Positions 9,076 through 19,807 of a stretch of 64,000 nt of DNA are shown here, piece after piece (position 1 is the stretch's first letter; every line of letters starts with the position of its first letter). The notes beneath the pieces were generated by a model. That model saw nothing but the letters and a program-made list of their open reading frames with translations, was not told where the DNA came from and searched no databases. This DNA comes from an uncultured Trueperaceae bacterium. Lineage in GTDB: Bacteria > Deinococcota > Deinococci > Deinococcales > Trueperaceae. Position numbers and translations under genes: made by a program. The DNA lies in contig CAJXOA010000003.1 in the NCBI GenBank assembly GCA_913057685.1, forward strand, positions 33,010 to 97,009, read 5' to 3'.

Positions 9076-10488
9076 ATGCGGATCGTGTTCGCCGCGAGCG
9101 AGGTCTACCCGTACGTCAAGACCGGGGGGCTCGCCGACGTCGTCGCCGCCCTCGCGCGGGCGTTGGTGCGCTCGGGCCAAGAGGTCCTGGTGGTCGCGCC
9201 CTGGTACCGCACGCTCCGTGCAGACCCGCCCCCGTTGTGGATCGGGGACGTGGGCGTGCCGTACGACGGGGGGATCGACCCGGCGGGCGTCGGGACGCTC
9301 GAGGCGGACGGCGTCCGCTTCGCCTTCGTCGGGCATCCCGACTTCGGGCGCGACGCGCCGTACGGCTACGACGACGACGTCGCGCGCTTCGCGCGGTTCG
9401 CGCGGGCGGTGCCCGCCGTCGCGGAGCGCGTCGACGTCACCCCCGACGTCGTGCACGCCCACGATTGGCAGGCGGCGATGCTGCTGCCGGTCCTCGCGCA
9501 CGGGTTCCACCTGCCGCCCGGGTGGCCGGGCGCCCCGAGCGTCCTGACGATCCACAACGTCCAGCACCAGGGCGTCGGCGACCTCGACGACCTGATCCAC
9601 CGCCTGCGCCTCCCGCGCTCGGTGCGCGCGAGCGGCTTGCAGTGGTTCGGGCGGGCGAACGCCCTGCAGGGCGGGATCGACGCCGCGACGCGGGTGACGA
9701 CCGTCTCCCCGACCTACGCCGCGGAGATCACGACGCCCGCCTACGGGTTCGGGCTCGACGGGACGTTGGCGCACGAACGCGCCAAGCTGCGCGGGATCGT
9801 CAACGGCATCGACACCGACGTGTGGAACCCCGCGAGCGACCCGCACCTGGCGGCGCCCTACGACGCGGACGACCCCTCCGGGAAGGCGGCGAACGCCGCG
9901 GCGGTGCGGCGCGCGTTGGGCCTGGACGACGGCGGCCCGCTGCTCGCGACCGTGTCGCGCTTCGCGGAGCAGAAGGGCATCGATCTCTTGCTCGAGGCGG
10001 TCCCCGCCCTCCGCGCGCAGGGGTGGCGCCTCGCGCTGCTCGGGGCGGGGGACGGCGACCTGGAGGCGGCGGCGCAGGCGCAGGCGGCCGCCGACCCGCG
10101 CGGGGTCGCGGTCCGCATCGGCGTCGACGAGGGCCTCGCCCACCGGCTGTACGCCGGGGCGGACGCCTTCGCGATCCCCAGCCGCTTCGAACCGTGCGGC
10201 CTGACGCAGATGATCGCCATGCGCTACGGGACGCTGCCGATCGCCCGCGCGACCGGGGGCTTGCGCGACACGATCCGTGACGGCGAGACCGGCGTGCTGT
10301 TCGACGCTGCGGACGCCGGCGCGTTGGTCGCGGCCGCCGGGACGCTCCGCGCGCGCCTCGCGGACGGCTCCGCCGACGCGATGCGGCGCGCGGCGATGCG
10401 GGAGCGGTTCGATTGGGATGCGTCCGCCGCGGCGTACGAGGACGTCTACCGCGAAGCGCGCGCCGCCGCAGGAAAGGAACCAGCGTGA
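9076..10488 (+). CDS. glgA: Glycogen synthase (ADP-glucose type, GT5)
   Basis: 470 residues, the usual length. Transfers glucose from ADP-glucose to the non-reducing end of a growing alpha-1,4-glucan in the cytoplasm. The N terminus carries the KTGGLADV motif that binds the nucleotide sugar. The GT-B C-terminal half has the conserved SRFEPCGLTQMIAMRYG stretch with the catalytic Glu, followed by ATGGLRDT. It appears leaderless, and its stop codon overlaps the GTG of the TPR gene, so the two are translationally coupled. No other glycogen gene is in the window. Confidence 0.96.
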   Translation: MRIVFAASEVYPYVKTGGLADVVAALARALVRSGQEVLVVAPWYRTLRADPPPLWIGDVGVPYDGGIDPAGVGTLEADGVRFAFVGHPDFGRDAPYGYDDDVARFARFARAVPAVAERVDVTPDVVHAHDWQAAMLLPVLAHGFHLPPGWPGAPSVLTIHNVQHQGVGDLDDLIHRLRLPRSVRASGLQWFGRANALQGGIDAATRVTTVSPTYAAEITTPAYGFGLDGTLAHERAKLRGIVNGIDTDVWNPASDPHLAAPYDADDPSGKAANAAAVRRALGLDDGGPLLATVSRFAEQKGIDLLLEAVPALRAQGWRLALLGAGDGDLEAAAQAQAAADPRGVAVRIGVDEGLAHRLYAGADAFAIPSRFEPCGLTQMIAMRYGTLPIARATGGLRDTIRDGETGVLFDAADAGALVAAAGTLRARLADGSADAMRRAAMRERFDWDASAAAYEDVYREARAAAGKEPA

Positions 10489-11420
10489 CCGACGACCCCC
10501 GCTCCACCCCCGATCCATCCGCACCGGAGGGCGCCGCACCGGAGGGCGCCCCGCAGGACGGTCCAGCACCGGACGGCCCTGCGCCGGACGCTCCTGCGCC
10601 GGACGGTGCCACGACCGGCGGCACGCCCGACGTCGGGTGGCGCGAACGCCTCGCGGCGGGCGACGTCGAGGCCGCCCTGCAACGCTACGACGTCGCCCTG
10701 CGCGAAGGCCTGGAGCACGACCGCGCCGTGCGCGAGGCGCTCGCCACCCTGGCGCGCTGGCGGGCGGCGCTGCACGAGAAGGCCTGGCCGACCGCCCAGC
10801 GCGACGTCGAACGCACCCTGGGCGACGCGGACGACGGCGACGTGCCCCGCGCGGCGGAGGTCGGCGGGGTGCGCCTCGCGGCGGCGGGGGACGTCGTGCG
10901 GGGCCTCGCCGACGCCGGCGCGGCGTTGGACGCGCGCGACCTCGACGCCGCCGACGCGGCGTTGGCGGCGCTCGAGGACACCGCCGCCCCGTTCGACGCC
11001 GAACGCCTCGCGCAGGTCGGCTCCGTCGCGCTCCTGCGCGGCGAGGAGGACGCCGCCCGCGCGGCGCTCGAGGGGGCGTTGGCGCGCGACCCGCGGCACC
11101 TGCGGGCGATGACGAACCTCGGCAACCTCGACCTCGAGGCGGGCGACGTCGACGGCGCGATCGCCCGCTACGAGGCGGCCCTCGCGATCGACGACGGGTA
11201 CGCGCGGGCGCTGCACAACCTCGGGGTCGCCTACCGGCGGCGGGGGGAGGTGGGGCGCAGCGTGCAGGCGTTGCGGCGCGCGCAACGCCTGGAACGCAAG
11301 CGCGACACCGACGCCGCCCGCCGCGACGTCCGCGCCCGCCGGGAGGCGGCCGGGACCCGGTGGCGGGTGTGGCTGGGGGTGGCGGCCGCCGCCGTCCTCG
11401 CCTGGTGGCTGCTGCGCTGA
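10485..11420 (+). CDS. TPR-repeat protein with C-terminal membrane anchor
   Basis: 311 residues from the GTG that overlaps the glgA stop (GTGA), preceded by a purine-rich GGAAAGGAA. The first ~45 residues are Pro/Ala/Asp/Gly-rich and come from degenerate short DNA repeats (~10520-10615). The body is helical with a clear TPR near residues ~200-260 (NLGNLDLEAGDVDGAIARYE type). The C terminus is one hydrophobic helix (~295-310) ending in WWLLR, so the protein is probably tail-anchored facing the cytoplasm. No catalytic signature is visible; a scaffold role is inferred. The coupling to glgA hints at a link with carbohydrate metabolism but does not prove it. Confidence 0.75.
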   Translation: MTDDPRSTPDPSAPEGAAPEGAPQDGPAPDGPAPDAPAPDGATTGGTPDVGWRERLAAGDVEAALQRYDVALREGLEHDRAVREALATLARWRAALHEKAWPTAQRDVERTLGDADDGDVPRAAEVGGVRLAAAGDVVRGLADAGAALDARDLDAADAALAALEDTAAPFDAERLAQVGSVALLRGEEDAARAALEGALARDPRHLRAMTNLGNLDLEAGDVDGAIARYEAALAIDDGYARALHNLGVAYRRRGEVGRSVQALRRAQRLERKRDTDAARRDVRARREAAGTRWRVWLGVAAAAVLAWWLLR

Positions 11421-11447
11421 CCGCCCGGTCGCCGGGCCCGACGGAGG

Positions 11448-13256
11448 CTACTCGACGGTGACGCTCTTCGCGAGGTTGCGGGGTTGGTCGACGTCGCGCC
11501 CGAGCCGGACCGCCGTCTCGTACGCCAGCAGCTGCATCGGGACGGCCAACACCAACGGCGAGAGGGCGTCGGGGACGCGCGGCGTCCACAGGACCCGGTC
11601 GGCGTGCGCGGCGATCGCTTCGTCGCCGTCGCTCGCGAGGGCCAGGATGCGGCCGTCGCGGGCGCGGACCTCCGCGAGGTTCGACAGCGTCTTGGCGTGC
11701 AGGGGGCCGTCCGGCGCGAGGGCGACGACGGGGACGGTGGCGTCGATCAGCGCGATCGGGCCGTGCTTCATCTCGCCCGTCGGGTACGCCTCGGCGTGGA
11801 GGTAGCTGATCTCCTTGAGCTTGAGCGCCCCCTCGTACGCCGACGCGACGTTCGTGCCGCGCCCGAGGTACAGAACGCTGCGCGCCCCGTCGAACGCCGC
11901 GACCGCCTCGCGGACGGCGTCCCGCCGCGCGAGCGCCTCCTCGAGGCGGGCGGGGAGCGCGCGGAGGTCCGCGGTCCAGGAGGCGACCGCGTCGTCGTCC
12001 AGGACCCCCCGGGCGCGGCCCATCTGCAGCGCGAGGAGGAGGAAGCGGGTCGCCATCGCCAGGTACGCCTTGGTGCTCGCGACGCCGATCTCCGGCCCGG
12101 CGCACAACGGCGAGACGTCCTCGACCTCCCGCGCGATCGAGGAGCCGCGGACGTTGACGAACGCCGCGCGGTGGGCGCCGGCCCGCCCCGCTTCGCGGAC
12201 CGCTTCGAGGGTGTCGATCGTCTCCCCCGATTGGCTGACGGCGACGACGAGCGTGCGGGGCCCGACGACGGGGTCGCGGTAGCGGAACTCGCTGGCGATC
12301 TCGACGTGCGCGGGGATGCGCGCGAACCGTTCGATCCAGGCCGCCCCGAGCCGGCCGGCGTACGCGGCGGTCCCGGCGGCGACGACGACGACGCGGTCGA
12401 CGTCGGCGAGGTCGACGCGCAACCCCAGGTCGACGCCGCCGTCCGGCGTCAGGGCGTCCTGGAGGACGCTGCGCACGACGGTGGGTTGCTCGAAGATCTC
12501 CTTGAGCATGTAGTGCGGCCAGCCGTTCTTCTCCGCGGCGTCCGCCTCCCATGGAATCGCCTCCTCGCGGAGGTCGGTCGGGGCGCCCGCCTCGTCGTAC
12601 ACCGTGACGCCGTCCTCGCGGAGGACGGCGGTCTCGCCGTCGCGGAGGTACACGACGCGGCGCGTGTGCGGCAGGAGCGCGGCGACGTCGCTGGCGACGA
12701 ACTGTTCGCCGTCGCCGAGCCCGATGACCAGCGGGCTGGTGCGGCGCGCGACGACGATCTCGGGCCGTTCGGCGTGCGCGACGACGAGGGCCCAGGCGCC
12801 ATTCAGGCGGTCGGTGGCGGCGCGGACGGCGGCGTGCAGGTCGCCGTCGTCCAGCTGCTCGATCAGGTGCACGACGGTTTCGCTGTCGGTGTCGCTCACG
12901 AACGTGTGGCCGGCCGCCTCCAGCTCCGCGCGGAGGGCGGCGTGGTTCTCGACGATGCCGTTGTGCACCAGCGCGAGGCGGCCGTCCTCGGTGGCGTGGG
13001 GGTGGGCGTTGCCGTCGGTCGGGGGGCCGTGCGTCGCCCAGCGGGTGTGCCCGAGGGCGCGCGCGCCGGGCAGCGGGTGGCGTTCGGCGGCGTCGCGCAA
13101 CACCGCCAGTTTGCCGGCGCGCTTGAGGGCGTGCGCGGCGCCGTCGAAGGTGACGATGCCGGCCGAGTCGTAGCCGCGGTACTCGAGGCGACGGAGGCCG
13201 TCGAGCACGATGGGGGCCGCGTCGCGCGGCCCGACGTAACACGCGATTCCGCACAT
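11448..13256 (-). CDS. glmS: Glutamine-fructose-6-phosphate aminotransferase (isomerizing)
   Basis: 602 residues. Makes glucosamine-6-phosphate from fructose-6-phosphate and glutamine, the first step to UDP-GlcNAc for peptidoglycan. The start is set by the invariant MCGI: Cys2 becomes the N-terminal nucleophile of the glutaminase domain (to ~240). Two SIS sugar-isomerase domains follow, with SQSGET and SxGTxxA-like loops, and the C terminus is the conserved DQPRNLAKSVTVE. A GAGGAGG ribosome-binding site lies ~8 nt upstream. It is preceded by a 258-nt structured leader (separate entry). Confidence 0.97.
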   Translation of the reverse strand: MCGIACYVGPRDAAPIVLDGLRRLEYRGYDSAGIVTFDGAAHALKRAGKLAVLRDAAERHPLPGARALGHTRWATHGPPTDGNAHPHATEDGRLALVHNGIVENHAALRAELEAAGHTFVSDTDSETVVHLIEQLDDGDLHAAVRAATDRLNGAWALVVAHAERPEIVVARRTSPLVIGLGDGEQFVASDVAALLPHTRRVVYLRDGETAVLREDGVTVYDEAGAPTDLREEAIPWEADAAEKNGWPHYMLKEIFEQPTVVRSVLQDALTPDGGVDLGLRVDLADVDRVVVVAAGTAAYAGRLGAAWIERFARIPAHVEIASEFRYRDPVVGPRTLVVAVSQSGETIDTLEAVREAGRAGAHRAAFVNVRGSSIAREVEDVSPLCAGPEIGVASTKAYLAMATRFLLLALQMGRARGVLDDDAVASWTADLRALPARLEEALARRDAVREAVAAFDGARSVLYLGRGTNVASAYEGALKLKEISYLHAEAYPTGEMKHGPIALIDATVPVVALAPDGPLHAKTLSNLAEVRARDGRILALASDGDEAIAAHADRVLWTPRVPDALSPLVLAVPMQLLAYETAVRLGRDVDQPRNLAKSVTVE

Positions 13257-13514
13257 GGAATGCGCCTCCTCGTGGGGGGAGTCGGGGGTGGGGTCGAGCG
13301 CGTGGGGTCCGGAGGGTCGGTCCGGCGGTTCGGGGGATCCTGGGTCCGTGCGCGAGCGAGGGATCCGTCTCGGGAGGGGCCCGCAGACGACTTCGCGTTT
13401 TCGGCGGGACGCCTCGCGGCGTCCGCCCGTCCTCCCCGCACGCCCTCCGCGGGCCGGGGGGAGGCCCTCCACCTCGTCACCGGCGCGACCGCATGCGGTC
13501 GGGCCGGGCTTGCG
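13257..13514 (-). other. Long structured glmS leader; partial glmS-ribozyme resemblance
   Basis: Between the membrane-protein stop and glmS lie 258 nt with no gene. Read on the minus strand, an AGCGC at the upstream end is followed by a hairpin (CCGGC...GCCGG enclosing a GACCG/CGGTC stem) and then GACGAGGTGGAGG at about 13466-13478. That order and position recall the 5' part of glmS ribozymes. The next conserved core element (UUAUCGA) and the matching CGGCGG loop are not evident, and several very GC-rich hairpins follow instead. It may be a diverged or decayed ribozyme, another regulatory RNA, or chance. No promoter was recognised inside it. Confidence 0.25.
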
Positions 13515-14075
13515 CTACCTCGCGTCGGTCGAGGTCGACCGCTCACCTCCCTCCCGCCGCCAGGGGGCATCGACCACCCACGCGGCGTGCAGCGCCCGCG
13601 CGGCGGGGGACGGCGGGTCGCCGGCCGCCTCGAGCAGGGGCGCGAATACGATGGCACGCCCCACGCCCGTCGTCCAGGCCTCCGCCAACCGCCCGCCGGT
13701 CGCGTCGTCCAGCGCGGGCGCGGGGTACACGACGACGTCGGGATCGAACGCACTGCGCGCCGCCGGGTAGGCGATCGCGACGCTCACGGCGAACGCCGCC
13801 CCGAGCAGGGCGCCGCCCACGGCGCCCCACACCCGGCCTTCGCGCCGGCCCGCACGCCGCCGCGACGAGCGACGACCGGCCAGGAACGCCGCGGCGAACG
13901 CCAGGGCGAGCGCCAGGAGGGTGGCGGCGACGAGGGAGGCCTGCGCGACCCGCACGAGGGGCGCGAGGGCGGCGACGGCGAGGGCGGCGTGGCCGGCCCC
14001 CGCCCGCCCCCGCGTCGCGACGGCGGCGGCCAGGAGGCCGGCGAGCGCGGCGAGGACGACGTCGAGCGCGTTCAC
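13515..14075 (-). CDS. Small integral membrane protein, unknown function
   Basis: 186 residues from a GTG. Three hydrophobic segments are packed in the first ~70 residues (~5-20, 28-45, 48-66), then an Arg-rich loop, a fourth helix (~85-103) and a soluble ~80-residue C-terminal tail. The N terminus (LDVVLAALAG...) weakly recalls CvpA-family colicin V production proteins, which often sit near pheST in other bacteria, but the match is too loose to assign. A TACGCT -10 box 6 nt before the GTG supports its being a real, leaderless gene. It lies between pheT and the glmS leader on the same strand. Confidence 0.6.
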   Translation of the reverse strand: MNALDVVLAALAGLLAAAVATRGRAGAGHAALAVAALAPLVRVAQASLVAATLLALALAFAAAFLAGRRSSRRRAGRREGRVWGAVGGALLGAAFAVSVAIAYPAARSAFDPDVVVYPAPALDDATGGRLAEAWTTGVGRAIVFAPLLEAAGDPPSPAARALHAAWVVDAPWRREGGERSTSTDAR

Positions 14076-14081
14076 GTCGGC

Positions 14082-14087
14082 AGCGTA
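14082..14087 (-). promoter_or_regulatory. -10 box (TACGCT) of the small membrane protein gene
   Basis: TACGCT on the minus strand, 6 nt before the GTG at 14075; leaderless-type spacing. It lies in the 16-bp gap after pheT. Confidence 0.45.
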
Positions 14088-14091
14088 CCGC

Positions 14092-17522
<3,431 letters not shown>

Positions 17523-17567
17523 CTAGGTCGGGAACCCGAAGACGGTCCGGGGATCCGGCCTCGTCAC
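17523..17567 (-). CDS. Leaderless pheST leader peptide
   Basis: A 14-residue peptide, VTRPDPRTVFGFPT, starting with GTG 7 nt after a TACCGT -10 box, so it should be read from the 5' end of the mRNA. The two Phe codons are residues 10 and 12, just before the stop. Ribosome stalling on them would leave the following GTCGGCG segment free to pair with the upstream terminator arm. Completing the peptide would cover it and allow termination. This matches the logic of phe attenuators in enterobacteria but with fewer Phe codons. The sequence layout is seen; function is inferred. Confidence 0.55.
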   Translation of the reverse strand: MTRPDPRTVFGFPT

Positions 17568-17574
17568 GTCCGGA

Positions 17575-17603
17575 ACGGTACCGCCGGGCCCGACCGGCGT
17601 CAA
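17575..17603 (-). promoter_or_regulatory. pheST promoter (TTGACG-17-TACCGT)
   Basis: A near-consensus sigma-70 promoter on the minus strand: -35 TTGACG at 17598-17603, 17-bp spacer, -10 TACCGT at 17575-17580, then 7 nt to the leader-peptide GTG. The -35 box contains the stop codon of the upstream gene, so the operon starts right at that gene's end. Confidence 0.7.
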
Positions 17604-18214
17604 CCGCCGTCCTCGCCCGACGCGCGCGCGTCGAGCCACGCCTCCTCGGCGTCGAAGACGTCGCAGTACCAGCGACCCCGGTACGGCAGCGGGTCCGCCA
17701 TGAGGTCGGCCGGGAGGCGCCCCGCCGGCCACGCCTTGGCGGCCTCCTCGCCGTCGAACGGCCCCACCAGCGCCACCTCCCCCGCCCACGCGTCGGGCGC
17801 GATGGGGTGCATCAGTTCCCGCCGTTCGCCGTGGGGGTCGCGCACCGTCCGGTAGTACGCCAGGTCGCCGACGTCGGGGCGGGCCACCAGGTCGGCGGCG
17901 AGGTCGTCGAACGCCGCGAGCGCCGCGGCGTCGAGCGGCGGGAACGCCAACAGGCGTTCGGCGGGGGTGCCGGGCACCCGGAAGATGCGCGCGCCCCCCG
18001 CCACCTGCCAGGCGAGGTCGGCGGCGGCGTCGGCGAGGTCGGGCGACACCCGCACGAGCTCTTCGGCGTTGAGGATGCGGTACTCGTCGGGCCGCTCCCG
18101 CTTGAGGCGGTCGAGGTCGAGCCCGGCGGCGTCGGCCCGCTCGCGCGCCGTGCGGCTCGGGAGGTGCCCCCGCAGGTCCTCCGGCACGACGTCGCTCGGG
18201 TCGTGCGGCGTCAC
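17600..18214 (-). CDS. Conserved hypothetical protein coupled to the aminotransferase
   Basis: 204 residues from a GTG overlapping the aminotransferase stop (GTGA). I do not recognise a family with confidence. It is soluble and acidic, with no signal peptide or membrane helix. The first half is helical and charged. The second half contains [15 protein letters not shown] followed by [13 protein letters not shown], which resembles a SPOR-type motif, and ends with an aromatic patch ([18 protein letters not shown]). Tight coupling suggests it works with the PLP enzyme or on the same metabolite. Its stop lies within the pheST promoter. Confidence 0.7.
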   Translation of the reverse strand: MTPHDPSDVVPEDLRGHLPSRTARERADAAGLDLDRLKRERPDEYRILNAEELVRVSPDLADAAADLAWQVAGGARIFRVPGTPAERLLAFPPLDAAALAAFDDLAADLVARPDVGDLAYYRTVRDPHGERRELMHPIAPDAWAGEVALVGPFDGEEAAKAWPAGRLPADLMADPLPYRGRWYCDVFDAEEAWLDARASGEDGG

Positions 18215-19434
18215 GCGGTCCGCCCCGGGGGCGGGGCGACCTCGACCGGCGCGGCGTCGGCCCGTTCCGGTTCGCGGGCGGGCGCCGCGTCGCGCCAGGC
18301 GGCGTCGAACCGTTCGGGCAGGTCGGGCAGCGCGAGGACGTCGGCGAGGGCGCGCATGAAGCGGCGGTAGTGCTCGACGCGGGCGTTCTCCCCCATCAGG
18401 CCCAGACGCCAGATGAGGCCGGCGGTGGGGCCCAACCCGCCGGTCATGGCGACGGCGTGCTCGGTGCGCATCGCACGGCGGACCTCGGCGTCGTCGACGC
18501 CGTCGGGGAGGGTGACGGCCAGGACGGTCGGGAGGCGCCAGGCGGCGTCGACCGCCGCTGCGAAGCCGTACGGCGCGAGGGTCGCGAGGATCGCGGCGTC
18601 GAGGCGGCGGACGCGTTCGGCGCGCACCGCGAAGCCCTCGTCGAGGGCGGCGCGAATCGCTTCGCCGGTCGCCCAGTGGAGGTGCACCGGCACCGTGTGG
18701 TGGTAGGCGCGCGGCCCGTCGGGATCCCAGTAGGCGCGCATGCCGACCGCGTCGGCGTACCAGCTGGCGACCGGCACCTCGCGCGCCTCGATGCGCTCCA
18801 TGGCGCGGGCGCTGTAGACGACCGGCGCGACGCCGGGCGGCGCGGAGAGGCACTTCTGCGACCCGGTGTAGGCGTAGTCGATGCCCCACGCCGCCATCTC
18901 GAACGTCGTCATCCCGACGGTCGTGACGGCGTCGACGCTGAACAGCACGTCGCTGCCGCGGATCCCGTCGGCGATCTCGGGGACGGGGTTCATCACGCCG
19001 GTGCTGGTTTCGCCGTGCACGACGGCGAGGACCTTGGGATCGAGGGCGTGCGTCGCGGCGACCACCTCCGCCGCGTCGAGCGGCTGCCCGAGGGGGGCGC
19101 GGACGACGTGCACGTCCGCGCCGAGGCGGCGCCCCATCTCCACCATCCGCTCGCCGAACACGCCGTTCGCGGCGACCAACAACCGGTCGCCGGGCTCGAG
19201 GAGGTTCGCGAGGCCGGTCTCCATGCCCAACGACCCGGTGCCGGAGAGGAGGCTGGCGAAGGCGTCGTCGTCGGCGCGGTAGAGGGTCTTGAGGTCGCGC
19301 ACGATCGCGTCGTTGTACGCGAACACGTCGGGATCCATGTGCCCGCGCATCGGCCAGTGGAACGCCGCGAGGGCGCGCGGGTGGATCGGGGTGGGACCGG
19401 GCGTGAGCAGCAGCACCTCGCCGTCGGGTCGCAT
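18211..19434 (-). CDS. Class V PLP aminotransferase (alanine/serine-glyoxylate type)
   Basis: 407 residues. The N terminus [14 protein letters not shown] and the PLP-lysine motif [11 protein letters not shown] place it with alanine-glyoxylate/serine-pyruvate aminotransferases. These convert glyoxylate or hydroxypyruvate using Ala or Ser in the cytoplasm; purine-degradation variants also exist, so the substrate is uncertain. SVDAVTTVG gives the conserved Asp that contacts the PLP ring nitrogen. The ATG was chosen because TGGAGG lies 5 nt upstream; in-frame codons further up lie in the leader. The leader holds a micro-ORF and an intrinsic terminator. Confidence 0.9.
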   Translation of the reverse strand: MRPDGEVLLLTPGPTPIHPRALAAFHWPMRGHMDPDVFAYNDAIVRDLKTLYRADDDAFASLLSGTGSLGMETGLANLLEPGDRLLVAANGVFGERMVEMGRRLGADVHVVRAPLGQPLDAAEVVAATHALDPKVLAVVHGETSTGVMNPVPEIADGIRGSDVLFSVDAVTTVGMTTFEMAAWGIDYAYTGSQKCLSAPPGVAPVVYSARAMERIEAREVPVASWYADAVGMRAYWDPDGPRAYHHTVPVHLHWATGEAIRAALDEGFAVRAERVRRLDAAILATLAPYGFAAAVDAAWRLPTVLAVTLPDGVDDAEVRRAMRTEHAVAMTGGLGPTAGLIWRLGLMGENARVEHYRRFMRALADVLALPDLPERFDAAWRDAAPAREPERADAAPVEVAPPPGRTA

Positions 19435-19502
19435 CGTGCCTCCAGACCGTCGCGGCGTGCGGGCCCTTCCCGTGCATGAGCGGCCTCGGTCGTGTCGCGC
19501 AC

Positions 19503-19534
19503 AAAAAAGACGACCCGCCGCGAGGGGGGTCATC
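19503..19534 (-). terminator. Intrinsic terminator in the aminotransferase leader
   Basis: On the minus strand an 8-bp stem GATGACCC/GGGTCGTC (one G-T wobble, 10-nt loop) is followed directly by six T. It lies ~70 nt before the aminotransferase ATG and after its promoter, so it must be bypassed for expression. Confidence 0.7.
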
Positions 19535-19540
19535 GAACGT

Positions 19541-19567
19541 GCGACGCGCTCGACCGGTGCGCGTCGC
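19541..19567 (-). promoter_or_regulatory. Perfect 9-bp hairpin upstream of the leader terminator
   Basis: GCGACGCGC/GCGCGTCGC with a 9-nt loop, beginning immediately after the micro-ORF stop and ending 6 nt before the terminator stem. A ribosome at the stop codon would sit on it. Confidence 0.5.
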
Positions 19568-19597
19568 TCAGCGGGTAGCTCGGGCCGCCGCGAACAT
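19568..19597 (-). CDS. Leaderless micro-[12 protein letters not shown] ahead of the aminotransferase
   Basis: Nine codons starting with ATG 6 nt after a TACCCT -10 box. Four of nine residues are Ala, and the downstream gene is of the alanine-glyoxylate aminotransferase type, so an Ala-sensing leader peptide is conceivable. Unlike pheST, I do not see a clear antiterminator partner for the terminator stem. Confidence 0.4.
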   Translation of the reverse strand: MFAAARATR

Positions 19598-19603
19598 GAC
19601 GGC

Positions 19604-19633
19604 AGGGTACCGCCCGGCCGGCCGCCGTGTAAA
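19604..19633 (-). promoter_or_regulatory. Aminotransferase operon promoter (TTTACA-18-TACCCT)
   Basis: Minus strand: -35 TTTACA at 19628-19633, 18-bp spacer, -10 TACCCT at 19604-19609. The micro-ORF ATG lies 6 nt downstream. Confidence 0.6.
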
Positions 19634-19654
19634 GGGCGCCGAGGGCGCGCGGCC

Positions 19655-19684
19655 TTGTGCCGCACGGGGGGCGCGCGCTACACT
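19655..19684 (+). promoter_or_regulatory. rimP-nusA-infB operon promoter (TTGTGC-18-TACACT)
   Basis: Plus strand: -35 TTGTGC at 19655-19660, 18-bp spacer, -10 TACACT at 19679-19684. Unlike most promoters here it is not placed at a start codon; the predicted leader is ~115 nt and contains a terminator. Confidence 0.55.
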
Positions 19685-19711
19685 TGGGGACGGTCGCTGC
19701 GGTACGGCGCC

Positions 19712-19742
19712 GGCGGGTGGGTTCTCGGACCCGCCTTTTTTC
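19712..19742 (+). terminator. Intrinsic terminator in the rimP-nusA-infB leader
   Basis: GGCGGGT/ACCCGCC 7-bp stem, 10-nt loop, then seven T, 65 nt before the rimP start and ~20 nt after the predicted transcription start. The loop contains GGGT that could compete for the ACCC of the downstream arm. Because the only upstream plus-strand promoter feeds this operon, it should act as an attenuator for the nusA operon; NusA feedback is a natural guess. Confidence 0.7.
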
Positions 19743-19807
19743 ACGCCGGTACGTCCGGCGGTGCGCACGACGCGACCCGGGTCCCGACCGGGGCCGAAGG
19801 AGGAACC

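Larger units (their letters stand above)
19435..19807. other. Divergent 373-bp control region of the aminotransferase and rimP operons
   Basis: No protein gene of normal size lies here. It carries back-to-back promoters about 20 bp apart (19604-19633 minus, 19655-19684 plus) and two intrinsic terminators, one in each leader, plus a 9-codon micro-ORF on the minus side. Both operons may therefore be controlled by premature termination. A short GCTCAGCGGGTAGCTC-like stretch near 19566-19580 is not part of a recognisable tRNA. Confidence 0.6.

Noticed and set aside
13257..13514. RNase P RNA, SRP RNA or tmRNA in the glmS leader
   Set aside because: None of their conserved strings (e.g. the GGAAGCAGC of SRP RNA or the RNase P core) are present.
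17575..17590. GGCGGTACCG upstream of pheS resembling the T-box sequence (GGTGGTACCGCG)
   Set aside because: The UGG needed to pair with the tRNA CCA end is CGG here, there is no room for a specifier stem before it, and the TACCGT is better explained as the -10 box.
19561..19600. A D-arm-like string (GCTCAGCGGGTAGCTC) suggesting a tRNA gene
   Set aside because: No anticodon arm, TTCRA loop or acceptor stem can be built around it; it coincides with the micro-ORF and hairpin on the other strand.
19435..19665. Longer aminotransferase (484 residues) from an upstream in-frame start
   Set aside because: The extra N terminus is basic low-complexity sequence crossing a promoter, hairpin and terminator; the ATG at 19434 has a good SD and matches family length.
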